A DNA stretch of 64,000 nucleotides, taken from assembly GCA_034401795.1 (NCBI GenBank), contig CM067371.1, forward strand, positions 78,343,333 to 78,407,332. The letters are read 5' to 3'. The position numbers and the translations under genes are program-made. Shown here piece after piece: positions 35,101-45,939 of the stretch. The DNA is from Chaetoderma sp. LZ-2023a (Eukaryota; Mollusca; Caudofoveata; Chaetodermatida; Chaetodermatidae). The first letter of the stretch is position 1; each line of letters begins with the position of its first letter. The notes below the pieces were generated by a model. It worked only from the letters and a program-made list of their open reading frames with translations, searched no databases and was not told the DNA's origin.

Positions 35101-35397
35101 TCCGAGAACGGCGAAAAAGGTGTAATTTTAAGTAATTACGTGTACCAACTCGGTACAAAATAAGATGCTATTTCTCCCCAATGCTAACACGCATTGTCTA
35201 GCAATCTCTGACACCCGCGCATGCACTTTGGGCAATTCTGCGGACTTAGTCATTTTACGAACCTCTCATATACGGCTTTATACACGTGTATCATGTTACC
35301 CAGGGGGTCGCATTTGGAACGTACCGGGCCCGGCGATTCCGTATCCAGACTGGCTGGGAGGGTGAATATCTGACCGGTAGATCCGCCCTACCGTACT
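32197..35397 (-). mobile_element. Gypsy LTR, copy 2 (minus orientation, inside LINE C)
   Basis: About 3.2-kb non-coding copy in the same orientation as copy 1 and opposite to the Gypsy 5' LTR at 38131. Landmarks are CTCCAGTGGGGCCGTG (32375), GTTTTACGTGAAGATG (32859), CGTGAGGGCGTGG (33299), TAGTGTAGCCTA (33853) and CCTATTAGTCATCAG (34127). On the minus strand a TATAAAG box lies about 115 bp inside the 5' end (35276-35282). No gag or pol adjoins, so it is probably a solo LTR. Boundaries are approximate and I found no clean target duplication. Confidence 0.72.
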
Positions 35398-36960
35398 CCT
35401 CCTATGCCAAAAATCGTACTACCGTTAATGTACAAGTAACTTCAGACAGGAGAGGATCCGAGACACAAATTACGTACAGAATTTCAACCAAATCAGGTAG
35501 AATAGCATACTTTGTAAACCTATACCACACCAAATCAAAAACCTCAGCAAAAGCAAAGTTCTCTACAGCAATCAGAGCCTCAAAGCATACGGTGTAACAG
35601 ATGTAAAAAGAACTGCCTCACACGTGCCATTTTCTGCCAAGATGGACCCCACTGGTTACTCTACACACATCTTAGAATGATTCAAGATGATATTGGAATC
35701 TCCACGACGCTCTTTGCAGCCTCCGCTGTCGACAGGAACTCTAACAGTAATCAACTGACAATGGATAAAGATAGAATGCACAATGCTTCCAGGCTACCTG
35801 TAGTGGAAACTGCGCAAGCTCATCAATGAATTAGACAATCCCAAGTGATATCCGCTGAAAACTACCTAACAACGAGAACCTTGCACAATCCAATGCACAA
35901 AATGCAACCGATCCTATCTCATGTGATAACAACAGTACAACTGATGATGGTCAAGCCCTCTCCGAACTCAAGAACATAAGATCACGTAAAGCAGAAGTGA
36001 AAAAAGCTGAAAATGATATCAAAAAGGAAGAGGCCAGAATGGATGATGTCTGGAAAGACCTTGCAGTTGCGAGAGCATATACAATTTTATTAGAGAAACG
36101 CATTGAAGATTTTGAAAAGACACACAGTATTCTCAGAATGAAAGGTCATACTGCCAAAGTAAATCCAGAAAGAAACAACGTAATACTGAGGTCCATTCAT
36201 CATACCATACCCAACATGTGGAATCGCAGCAATTATTGATGAGAGTTCAAGCATTGGAAATGGCAGAACTTCGCCATCGGATTTAAAAACTTGAAACTAA
36301 TAACCAGCATAATACACTTAAAGATCTCGGGTATACAACCCAACCAACACGGCATCAGAACACATCCCCAATACTTCATCCACATCGGGCACCATACATT
36401 AATCCACAATTTCAACCTTTCATGATGCAGCCAGCGGCTGGCTTCTATCCAGTTCCACATTCTCTGTCTTACTTTGGAATGTCACCAGTTGTCCACTTAC
36501 AGTACTTACCTAATGCATGACTCCGAGCAGGATTGTGAAACCATTCTACATTGCGAACTCTCAGCCACCAAAACTCTCAATCGACCATCCTCAACAGCTG
36601 CGGCCACTGACCACCATCAACCACCCATAGTATCTTCATTAGTGGGCAACAATAATCTCCACTCACCTGCACCAGCTCACGTAGAAGTCAACAATCTACA
36701 TCGATCACCCTCACCAGTCTCTGTAGAGGTCAACATGGAACATCAGCCAGCCACAATGGCTATGGTAGAGGTCAACCATCATGCTCAACCCCCAACTCAA
36801 GGTCTGGTAGAAATCAGAAATCATCTTCAACCAGAACAGAGAATACATATGGATGTAGTATTACAAGACACATCTGGAACACATCAAAGTGATTTACCTA
36901 CCACGCTAGTAGATGCAGTAGATGTAAATGATGACGATGGTCAGTTAGCACGTAAATGAT
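35398..36960 (+). pseudogene. LINE C ORF1, remainder with coiled-coil and repeat region
   Basis: Resumes with NRTTVNVQVTSDRRGSETQI and FVNLYHTKSKTSAKAKF (to 35597). A Lys/Glu-rich predicted coiled coil follows at 35997-36150 (KKAENDIKKEEARMDDVWKD), then 36474-36959 encodes a His/Pro/Asn-rich segment with four imperfect copies of a VEVNNLH/VEVNxxH-type repeat. Stops and frame changes separate the pieces. Coiled coils are usual in LINE ORF1 proteins, which bind the element's RNA; this assignment rests on position before the endonuclease at 37100. Confidence 0.5.
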
Positions 36961-37099
36961 CGTTGCCACAAGGGCAGATACCGGCCAATCCAAATGTAGA
37001 AGACCAATCTTTTTAGGCACGCACGAGGAATGCAACGAACCAACCTAGCATCAGAAAGAAAAATAGCTAGCAATAATAAACGTAGCAAACTAAGCATCA

Positions 37100-38131
37100 C
37101 AACATTCAACTGTAAAACATAGTCACAAACTCTAACGCAGAACAAAACACTACTACTGGAGACTGATTTCATATGTCTCCAGGAACATTGGCTCTTTAAT
37201 TACCAGCTCAGCAAACTTTATGATCTGGACCCTCAATTCGTTTCGGCGGGCAAGGCAATCGACGATGCTGAACCAATAAATGCAGTATAGAAACCCAGAG
37301 GCTATGGTGGCGTAGACATCCTATGGAAGAAGACAATGAGTGAATTTGTCCAACCAATTGAAGATGGTGGAAGTAAAATTCAAAGTATTGTGCAATCATC
37401 TAATCCCTATCCTGTACTACTAGTATGCATGCACATGCTATCGAGGGGTAGAGCAGCCAATGAAGTACCACCACACCTACCATACCATTGTAGCAGGGGA
37501 TCTGAACTGCGATTTGACAGAGTCACAGACATCTAAGAGATGGTGTCAACTTGAAAGCTTTCTGAAAGAATTTATGCTTGAGCACCTGACTTCAGGACCT
37601 AGATTTGAACACCCAAATGGTTGAGATGTCTTTACAATAGACTACTTCCTAATCACAGAAAATGCCCTTGAGTACGAAAAACTGCATAACCAAATAGGTT
37701 GTGGAATCAAGAAATTGCAGAAGCTGTAGCAGCAAAGAAAAAGCACACTGGAACTGGGAGCATTATGGCTCACCTCATGACAGTGGTAATCCTGCAGTAG
37801 TAGAACACCGCAGCACCAGATTGCAAATCCATAAAGTTCAGAGTAACATGAACGATTTGAAAATGAAAGAAGAGTTAGAGTTTGAGGATATAGTGTTACA
37901 ACATGTTGCTGAGAAGAGTTGTGAACAATTTCCACTGATTACTCAAGTAGAGACCACTCAGGCTATTTTGAATCTAAATTCAGGAAAAAGCACCTGATAC
38001 CACATGATTGACCACAGAACATTTGAAGTATGGAGATAGTATCGTTAGCACAATGCTGACTGCAATCTTGAATGCCATCTTGACACGCAGAAAACTGCCA
38101 GCATTCTGAAAGTATATATATTGATTCCAGT
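37100..38131 (+). pseudogene. LINE C endonuclease and start of reverse transcriptase
   Basis: Reads ITTFNC then DFICLQEHWL (catalytic Glu, 37164), PRGYGGVDILWKK (37290), EDGGSKIQSIVQ (37363), IVAGDLNCDL (37490) and FTIDYFLIT (37630), the order of an APE-type endonuclease. WNQEIAEAVAAKKKAHWNWE (37701) is the linker. The RT start LTTEHLKYGDSIVSTMLTAI (38007) ends near KVYILIPVY at 38131, where the Gypsy LTR begins. There are several stops and frame changes. Linker and RT start resemble LINE D, so both probably belong to one family. Confidence 0.7.
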
Positions 38132-38249
38132 GTACTTTAGCGCAGACCACCCTGTCAGGTACGTACTGGACCCATTCGGCTGGGTATGAAATGGCCCAGT
38201 GGGTGATACTCCATACTCACCCCTCCACCGGTCACATAAGGCCCGCGCA

Positions 38250-38257
38250 TATATAAG
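38250..38257 (+). promoter_or_regulatory. Putative LTR TATA box
   Basis: TATATAAG about 119 bp from the LTR 5' end. LTR copy 2 keeps TATAAAG at the equivalent place (minus strand, 35276-35282), about 115 bp from its end. Position and conservation suggest the retrotransposon promoter, which would leave a ~2.6-kb transcribed LTR leader. Confidence 0.5.
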
Positions 38258-38331
38258 CCATTCAGAAGGAGAACGGAATGACAGAGTCCATGAGATTGCC
38301 CTATGCGCATGCACGGCCATGAGAGGTAAAC

Positions 38332-38431
38332 AAACATTGACGTTCTAGCCTATTGAGACTGGCAACTTATGTATATATTTGCACAAACATTGACGTTCTA
38401 GCCTATTGAGACTGGCAACTTATGTATATAG
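38332..38431. repeat. 52-bp tandem duplication in the LTR
   Basis: ACAAACATTGACGTTCTAGC...CTTATGTATATA occurs twice in succession with almost no difference, so the duplication is recent. It is not seen in LTR copies 1 or 2. Confidence 0.9.
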
Positions 38432-41043
38432 TTGCTCATGTTACGGCGATTCCATAATATGGGACCGTTCTCCATGATTTTGGTATGTATTAATACCAGA
38501 ATTGAATGGGGAATTTAAAACTCTGAACAGAAACAAAATCGGTTAGATCTGGCGAAGATACGGTACAGTTAAATCAGACTATTGAGAGCTCCAACTAAAA
38601 TATAGACATCACCAGAGCATGTACATGATCGGGTGAGAGCCACGCACGATTGCTCTAGCTACTTTGCCTCAAACACAGCACACGCTCTGATTGGCTGATC
38701 CCACTGGCGCAGCCTCTCACCGAGTACAAAAAGGTGCTCTCAAAGTCAGACTTAATAGGAAGGTAGATGAACTCGGTCCAAGTGAGAGCATTCTCACTAT
38801 CTGCCTACTGCGTAGAGCTCATGTTCTGCAATTTACACCAATACAGCTTCTTACAGTCAGGTTCACTCTCAGGACAACCGCGCTCTGCTCCGCACTAGGT
38901 TTTTGGATGCTCCTGGTAGATCAACAGGGGCAAAAATTCTAAATTAAAAGAAGGTTCCTTATTTTCACCACCGTCACTAGAAGTACCAGCCAAATTAGTA
39001 TGTAAGAACGGTGGTGTTTTTAAATGTCTCGACAGACTTTCCGTACCATGACAGAAACGGTGGTAGCAATCAATAGACGCATCCAGCATCACTAAATTTA
39101 TGTTTTGACTGTAGTCCAGACAAGGACATTGCTTTACGTGCCACAACAGCTAAGCGGCGTGGATCATCTTGTGCTGAGAAAATAAATCAAATATAATATG
39201 TACTTACCATCTCTACACAATGGAGACATTCTTCACTCTTAAAGCACAAACAGCATAACCGTATTACGGTGAACTATCCATTATGTGCTATGTATCAGAA
39301 TCTGTTGGCCATCAGTAATGGCTTTATTCTTCACTGTTCTTGAGTATGAAATATACCGGCCAGCATCCTGCAGTAATTCTCCAGGCAGCAGCTATACCGT
39401 GCATCAACTCACACCACAAGGAAGCGGTGCAAAGACTACATGCGACTTTTAAATTGTACTGCTGACTAATAGGTGCACTACATAGGGACATATCTTAGTT
39501 ATGTTATACCATTATTAATAAATAAAGTACTGCATTGAGTGGTACCGTAAGGTTGGATACGACCTCCGTTTTAAGATGATATTGTACATAAAATTATGCA
39601 TTGTGGATGGTGCCAGCAATTAAACGGCAGCATTGGCCAAATAAGCCTTATATTCCAATGAATGTATAAATATAATTAGGTATTCTGCCCATATTGTTAG
39701 TTAGCAGTAAAAACTACAAAAATATTTGAACCGCAGTACACCTAGGTTACACTATACATCAACAACAAATGCATCACCATGTTTTCTCCTCACATCACCA
39801 ATTTTACAGTAAGGTCGATGCTCATGCTCTGACATGACATGCGGCCGCTAAACCTAGAACTATGATAGCTCAATAGGATAGGTTTTTGAGCTAGCCAGGG
39901 GCGGTTACTCTACAAAATGGAGAAATGTTATTAAAAACTCTTCTCTACGGTCAATAAGACCATTGTATAAACGGTACTACTGATTTTCATAGTTGGCCAT
40001 TCATGTTAAGGCCTCCTAAATTGAAGTAGTGAGTAACCGCCTTTAACTACGCTTCTCTGGCCATCTGACCGAAATAATTGTTTGAGTTTCCACCGTCAGA
40101 ATGGTTAGGACTGAATCAAGAAACTACAGCAGGTTTCTTGCTAGCCAGAATCAATTTTGTCGATCACACACATCTCCCATGTATCCTCGGATACCTATTA
40201 AGAAAGCCTTTTTATGCCAAAGTAGAAACTACTGCGAAAATATAAATTGCAGTCCCCAGCAGTGGCAATTTTCTCTAAACCTAAAGCAGCTAAATGGCAA
40301 CACCAGGGTACAGATCTCATACGGTCTGTACTCGAAACATCAGGTGATGGATAGAGACATGGATCACCATCTAACTCCTAATGGTGACTGGATGACGCCT
40401 TAGAGCTCACCACGCCATATTGGGAACACCACCATAGATGGAAATACGTCTCTCTCTCTCTCCACCATAAGTAAGCTAAAGACCGCTTTCTAAACATGCT
40501 TCCATTAATGTGATTTGTCCATGTGTTGTTATTTGTGGCCAGCCTGAGGCAGATATAGTTTATATTAAACCAACTGACGTGCTCTGCCCAGACCTTCCCC
40601 CCACATGGGTACTTTTCACGATACCCTTTATATATGACTAGATCGGTGAGGTACCTCTGATGAGATATAAAACCAACACACCACTTTTTGTTTTTACGTA
40701 CACCATTCATAAGTAGCAAGCAAACAAAACAGTTTTTTACTTCTATTAAGTAAAGTAAATTGTGCTAGCACCGTTCTCTCAACTTTAGAGATGACGCCAG
40801 ACACACCGGGGACACAAACAGCTAGGACAATACGGTAGTGGTAAATTTTCATAGCAATGGCTGCATGAGCCCACTGGAACATGATTGTTTCACCGGTCCT
40901 GGAGGCCAGTTTTTGTGGACACCAGAGATGCGCGGTGACTGTTCCCCAACCCCGAGGCTGGCTGACCAGCAGCAGCAGATGTGGAGGCTGCAACGCCCGG
41001 CAGTAGTAGCGGCAGAGCCACGCTCGCCCCCAGCGGCTGCAAG

Positions 41044-41061
41044 TGGCGCCCAATGTGGGGC
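41044..41061 (+). promoter_or_regulatory. Primer-binding site (tRNA-Lys type)
   Basis: TGGCGCCCAATGTGGGGC differs at one position from the established tRNA-Lys(1,2) primer-binding site TGGCGCCCAACGTGGGGC and begins two bases after the LTR end. It primes minus-strand DNA synthesis and fixes the LTR/internal boundary. Confidence 0.85.
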
Positions 41062-41128
41062 TCGAGTAGAAATTGAACCTGTATTGGGTATCAATCCCTA
41101 TAGGTTTCAGTCTCCATTTTATTTTAAT

Positions 41129-42895
41129 ATGTACACTTCAGACGAAGAAATGGAGTGTATAGACGGTAGCATGGTGGGAACACTCACCAACCATCATATA
41201 CCGCTCCCCGGTGTGGGATCATTAGCACTCATATGACAGGAATACTCGTCAATAAGTGAATTACCGTTCATTAATGCTTCACAGGCGGGTGATCAGTATA
41301 TAACGTTGTCTGACATCCGCAATGGGATTCATTCACGATTGCCAGATGTCGAACAACATAATAACCATCCCCTAAGGGGACTAATAAATACCACCCACCA
41401 TGTGCGCCCACACTTGACATCAGCAAATGAACAGTGGCGAAACTCACAGGCCAACAGACCCGTGTTCCATCGGCAAATGCCATCACCAACGGCACCGCGT
41501 GGCAGCTCACCACAGTGGTACCAACCATGGAACACGGAGCCTGAATTACCAGTAATTAACCAGCAACCGGCTTATACTCATTACACCAATTATCCCCGTC
41601 TCTCTCCAAGTACCCCTCACTATAGGGAATGTTTGACCATACAACCCACAAGCCTTACTAGGCAAATGGAGCAGGTACCGGTAAGAAATCCCAGACCACC
41701 GTGTCACCCTGCAGAAAATACTGCACCACCTCGTTATGACGAATGGTACCGTATGGCGAGAGATGCATCATTAGAACTCCCAGTACCTTTACCTATATGG
41801 TACTGCTCAGAATTACCACCTAGAAAACAGCAATATCAGCGACATAACTATGATTCACGCCCCTCTTCAGCTTTTACTCCAATCATGCCTGCACCACCAC
41901 CAGGGTTTGTGCCTACCACTCCCTATCATGGCACCGGCCGAGTTATGCTTCCGCCTGAATTCAATGGGGGAAGGTGACTGGGCCAACTATAAGTGCCAAT
42001 TCGAGATAATCAGCATGACGAACAGATGGCCAAACCATCAAATGGGAGATTACCTGGACGCAAAATTATCAGGAAAAGCGTTGCAGTTATTAGCAGATAT
42101 GGGGTCCGAATTTACACCAACTTATAGTGAATTAAAAAACGCATTATCAGAACGGTTTGGTGATACGGCCCTTGGAGAGACTACCCATTTACAGTTAAAG
42201 AACTTACGACGGCGTGTGAATGAAACTCTCCCTGAGCTGGCAAGTCACATTAGACAATTAGTCGCACAGGCTTATCCCAGTACCAACCCGGAGGGAGTTA
42301 CTCATTTACAATTGAATACCTTTATTGATGCCCTGAGTGGCGAACCGTCTCTGAAAGAGAAACTCTTTCTGTTAGAACACGGAAACACAAAAACTTCCTA
42401 GAACGGGAAAAGAACGCCCGACGTTAATTACACCCTATTAATGAGTTAACCAACACCAGTACTGATAATACTGTGGACACCACACCTGTTTCAAGTACCG
42501 TGACTGAAGCAGATACAGTACGAAATACACAGCCGAAATAATAATGCACCGAGAGGCAGCGGATGTGGCCAGTCCCACTGTGGAGGCCACAATAATGCCA
42601 CAGGTAGGAGTAACCACAAAATAATCTCAATAGGTCCACCACCAATGAATGGCTAGATGAAATCACTAAACAGATTGCCTCTTTAACCAATCTTTTGACT
42701 ACCTTAACCACAATGGTGGCCCAGAATACAAATAGGCCCTCTATTAACCGTCCTACACCAACCACCACACCGCCAAACACGTGTTTTGGATGCGGTCAAT
42801 TAGGACACTGGAGGGAATGGTGTCCAAGCCGTCCTCCCTCCACTGCACCACAGCTAGAGAAAAATAAACCATCAACAGAAAATCAGGCAAACTAA
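41129..42895 (+). pseudogene. Gypsy gag with CCHC zinc knuckle, frameshifted
   Basis: Likely start at ATG 41129 (MYTSDEEMECIDG), 68 bp after the primer-binding site. The frame has a TGA at 41234, then continues Pro-rich to 41977. A frameshift near 41970 leads into the capsid-like part (DWANYKCQFEIISMTNRW, YLDAKLSGKALQLLADMGSE, ELKNALSERFGD, LASHIRQLVAQAYP; to 42401). A further shifted part carries the zinc knuckle CFGCGQLGHWREWC (C-X2-C-X4-H-X4-C; about 42782-42823), ending at 42895. Gag would form the particle and bind element RNA. Order and motifs are those of Metaviridae-type elements. Confidence 0.8.
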
Positions 42896-43751
42896 CAAGG
42901 GCAATGAAGGAGGAGTCCATTCAGTGCCCGCCTCTTAAAACTGACTCAATATTAGGTAGTGACCGACCAAAAAAATTATCACAAATTAACCATCCATTAA
43001 CCTCTCTAGCTGAACCTATCAAAGACTGTGATACCATAAAAACGGCATCACAGATGCAATGGTGTCTGCGGTACCGAATACAACTCTCCCTACAGTGAAC
43101 GGCACTCCAGTCCCAGCCATTCACACCCAAACTCCTTTCTTTTGCAGAACGGTCCTAGTAGGCAATGGTAATACAACAGAAACAACTTTTATATCAAGCT
43201 ACTAGACCAGCCACTATGTCACAAAATGGATGGTGTCCTCTAGTGGTGTGTAATAACTTGTCTCCTCCACTGGCACGAACAGTCTCGCCTCCCAGCGAGA
43301 CTGACACTGATAAGTCATACCGTTCATTGCCTTAGATTCAGAAAAAACACCAAATGTAGATACATGAGTAAGCCACGAATCACAGTTTGTTTCTTTTGTG
43401 CTTCTACTAAGAATATTATGAGGCATTGTCATAAATGGGCTGCTCAAGTAGCACTTTACAACTATGCCACCAACCCTACAGCTTCCAATACGACGGTGCA
43501 CTGATCCCATAGATCCCATACAGTCCCTACCTATGGCACCGTCACGGCCAAAACCAATCAGGCAGCAAAAACTTCGAGTAGCTCCGTTTTGCTCTCAGCC
43601 TCCAACAGAACTTTCCAAAGTTATTGGTAAGCAGACCGTGTAGTTAGGAGGCTAGGATAGAGAAACTTTCTCCAGTACCGGATAAATAAAGTAATATACA
43701 AGTGTGCCTGTTTATTTGGCGGTATGCCTACAAATGCTACCGTAAATACAG
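42896..43751. other. Decayed gag-pol junction
   Basis: About 850 bp between the zinc knuckle and the recognisable protease. Short frames exist but none shows a domain; the N-terminal protease part with its catalytic DTG should lie here and I cannot find it. Probably decayed Gypsy sequence. Confidence 0.4.
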
Positions 43752-44267
43752 GTGGAAGCCCCTCTCAAACCGTCCAATCTTCAGCTACAAAGCGCCACTG
43801 GCACTGATCTTCCAGTAGCAGGGATTATAAATGTAGTCATACAAATAGAAGCATTGGAATATATTCAGCAAGTGGTAATTGCACCTATCCAACATGATGC
43901 ACTACTAGGCTACGACTTTCTCACTGCCGTTGAGGCAGTAATATACTGCAAACAGCAAGAATTAGAAATACATGGCCGCCGTATACCCCTAGGGCCAGAA
44001 TCATCATTATATCATACGTGTGCTTTAATATTGGCCTCCTCAGCCACCGTTAAGCCGGGCCATGAAGAAATCTTGTGGGCCACCACACCGCAGTTAAGGA
44101 AAGATATTCATACCACTTTGTTGGAACCTGACCCTGAATATATGTTGGCCTCTAAATGTGTTAGTCCACGGATGCTAGTCACCAACACCAGTAGGGACCA
44201 TATACCTTACCGTGTACTCAATGGCACAGCTAATCCCATTACCCTAGTCCCTGGGGTATGCTGGTAG
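43752..44267 (+). pseudogene. Gypsy retropepsin C-terminal part and linker
   Basis: VVIAPIQHDALLGYDFLTAV matches the end of a retropepsin, where an I/LLG-x-DFL helix follows the second strand; the catalytic DTG/DSG is not visible upstream. The rest (HGRRIPLGPES, ATVKPGHEEILWA, then PYRVLNGTANPITLVPG) resembles the protease-to-RT linker of Gypsy polyproteins. The protease would cut Gag-Pol. Confidence 0.65.
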
Positions 44268-44329
44268 ATATAGATTCGGTGGAAACAGTTTACACTGCAC
44301 CCACAACCACTACAACAGTTCACACAGAC

Positions 44330-44615
44330 ATACCGTCTATTATATAAAAATACAAAGATAGTTTTTCGGCAAGTAATATTGACCTAGGAGAAACTCACCT
44401 GGTCCTCCCCTCAATTGATACCGGTAATAGCAGGCCGGTGAGACAGCTGCTAAGCCGTCTCCCTATTCATAAAGAAGCAGAAGCTCACCAACAAGTAAAT
44501 GATATGTTGAGGACAGGAATTATAGAGCCGGCAAGAAAGACGGTTCGCTGCAGTTTTGTATTGACTACCACTGCTTAAACGATTTGAGCATTAAGGATGC
44601 CTATCCTCTCCCAAG
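44330..44615 (+). pseudogene. Gypsy reverse transcriptase, N-terminal part
   Basis: In successive frames: [51 protein letters not shown], then [16 protein letters not shown] and IKDAYPLPR. This is the Gypsy RT fingers with the SPW...VLVKK segment shortened. It stops near 44615 where unrelated sequence begins; the next RT residues are at 45430. Confidence 0.7.
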
Positions 44616-45425
44616 GATATACTGAAGGCCTCCATGTCTAACGAAGGATAAATTAACATCCTACTGTGGTACTGTCTAGTCGGCGCATTGTTTGGGCTGC
44701 TGAGCTTAGTAATAGTAAGCGGACATGCGTGGCACGTGGATGATAGTCCACACCCAGGACATAAAAATATCTCTAGGTTTTTAGTCGTCCTTACTAGATG
44801 ATAGTCCTGCAGGCTTGGCTGGGGGAAAATGGTTAAAGTTCGTATTTTGTTGGCAAATAGGTATGGAGCAGATCGTCGGTTGCCCCTGAGCATGAGCTCA
44901 GATGGTGATCGCTATCGACTGGATCACTGGCCGGTCATCTTGATCATGTCAGTTCATCAACCCATTTCTGGTTATGTGTGATCAAGATGGCTCAATGTAC
45001 AGTCAGGCCATGGCAAGTGTTCGTATTGCGAGTCATGCCTCCTGTGATCAGAGCTCATGAAAAGTGATTCTTTGGGAAGCAGGAGGGTATATGCATGAGA
45101 AAGCATAACTGGTTACTTGCCGGGTGGAACGGTGCAGTCGAGGATCCCAGTACGACCGGAGGTGGATGACCTCATAGTATGATCTATGCGAGGCTATGGC
45201 CTCTTGCCAAAATGATGTCTAGTAGGCATCACCTTCATAGTATGGTCTATGCAAGGCTGAGGCCCCTTGCCAAAATGACCATTTAATGGGTATCCAGTAC
45301 TGTCCCTGACCAGGTCGGAAGTCAGCAGGGCTAGGCTGGATTCTGCTCAGTTATATAGCACCCTGAACTGGGTGGGGGGGGGGCCCGGTCATAGCTATCC
45401 CTGAACTTGGACAGGTCTTTATCTC
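44616..45425. mobile_element. ~0.8-kb insertion splitting the Gypsy RT
   Basis: Sequence unrelated to Gypsy between PLPR and YGKAPRAKWV. It contains a tandem pair of about 61 bp (45171-45231 and 45232-45290; CATAGTATGRTCTATGC...CTTGCCAAAATGA) and a segment TCGGAAGTCAGCAGGGC (45315) like the internal promoter region of 5S rRNA. No coding sequence or clear inverted ends; the type of element is unknown. Confidence 0.5.
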
Positions 45426-45429
45426 ATGC

Positions 45430-45924
45430 ATGTACGGAAAGGCACCCAGAGCCAAATGGGTCTGCACACTTGATCTTGCCAGTGGCTATTGGCAGGTAGC
45501 CATGGATGAACAGGACCGTGAGAAAACTGCATTTGTTTACAGGGAAGGCCTGTTCCAATTCCACAAAATGCCCTACGGCATATACAATGCACCGGGTACC
45601 TTTAGGTGGCTGATTGAACAGGTACTTACCACATTACAGTGGGAAGTCTGTTTATGTTATATAGACGATGTCATCGTCTTTGGCCCGTCATTTGAACACT
45701 CCTTGGCCAACATGGACAAGGTGCTGGTACGGTTTCAAACCACCAACTTGAAACATAAACCAAAGAAATGTCATCTCTTTAGAAAAGGTGTTGAGTTTCT
45801 GGGCCATGTAATATCCGCTGATGGAGTGGCCACTCAGCCCACTAAAACTCGAGCAGTTGCCGAGTGGAAGACTCCTACCTCAGTGACTAACACCCGGAGC
45901 TTCCTAGGGCTCTGCCAGTATTAA
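45430..45924 (+). pseudogene. Gypsy reverse transcriptase core
   Basis: 165 uninterrupted codons: KWVCTLDLASGYWQVAM (motif A with its Asp), KTAFVYREGLFQFHKMPYGI, GTFRWLIEQVL, CYIDDVIVFG (catalytic YIDD), LKHKPKKCHLFRKGVEFLGH and SFLGLCQY, then TAA. This is a standard Gypsy/Metaviridae RT with both catalytic boxes intact. RNase H, integrase and the 3' LTR are absent; unrelated LINE E sequence follows within about 20 bp, so the element is truncated here. Confidence 0.87.
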
Positions 45925-45939
45925 GGATTGCGGGCTGAT

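Larger units (their letters stand above)
38131..41041 (+). mobile_element. Gypsy 5' LTR (copy 3), ~2.9 kb
   Basis: Starts TGTACTTTAGCGC and ends ...GGCTGCA, two bases before a primer-binding site. The reverse complement matches LTR copies 1 and 2 over their length: GGTTACACTATACATCAACA (39746) mirrors the TAGTGTAACCT region of copy 1, and GACTAATAGGTGC (39463) mirrors the CCTATTAGTC motif. It carries a TATA box about 120 bp from its start and a private 52-bp tandem duplication (38332-38431). It interrupts the LINE C RT. Most Gypsy LTRs are a few hundred bases, so this one is unusually long. Confidence 0.75.

Noticed and set aside
40838-41236. Open frame crossing the LTR end, primer-binding site and gag start
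   Set aside because: Only the part from ATG 41129 is in the gag frame; the upstream part is LTR and primer-binding site.
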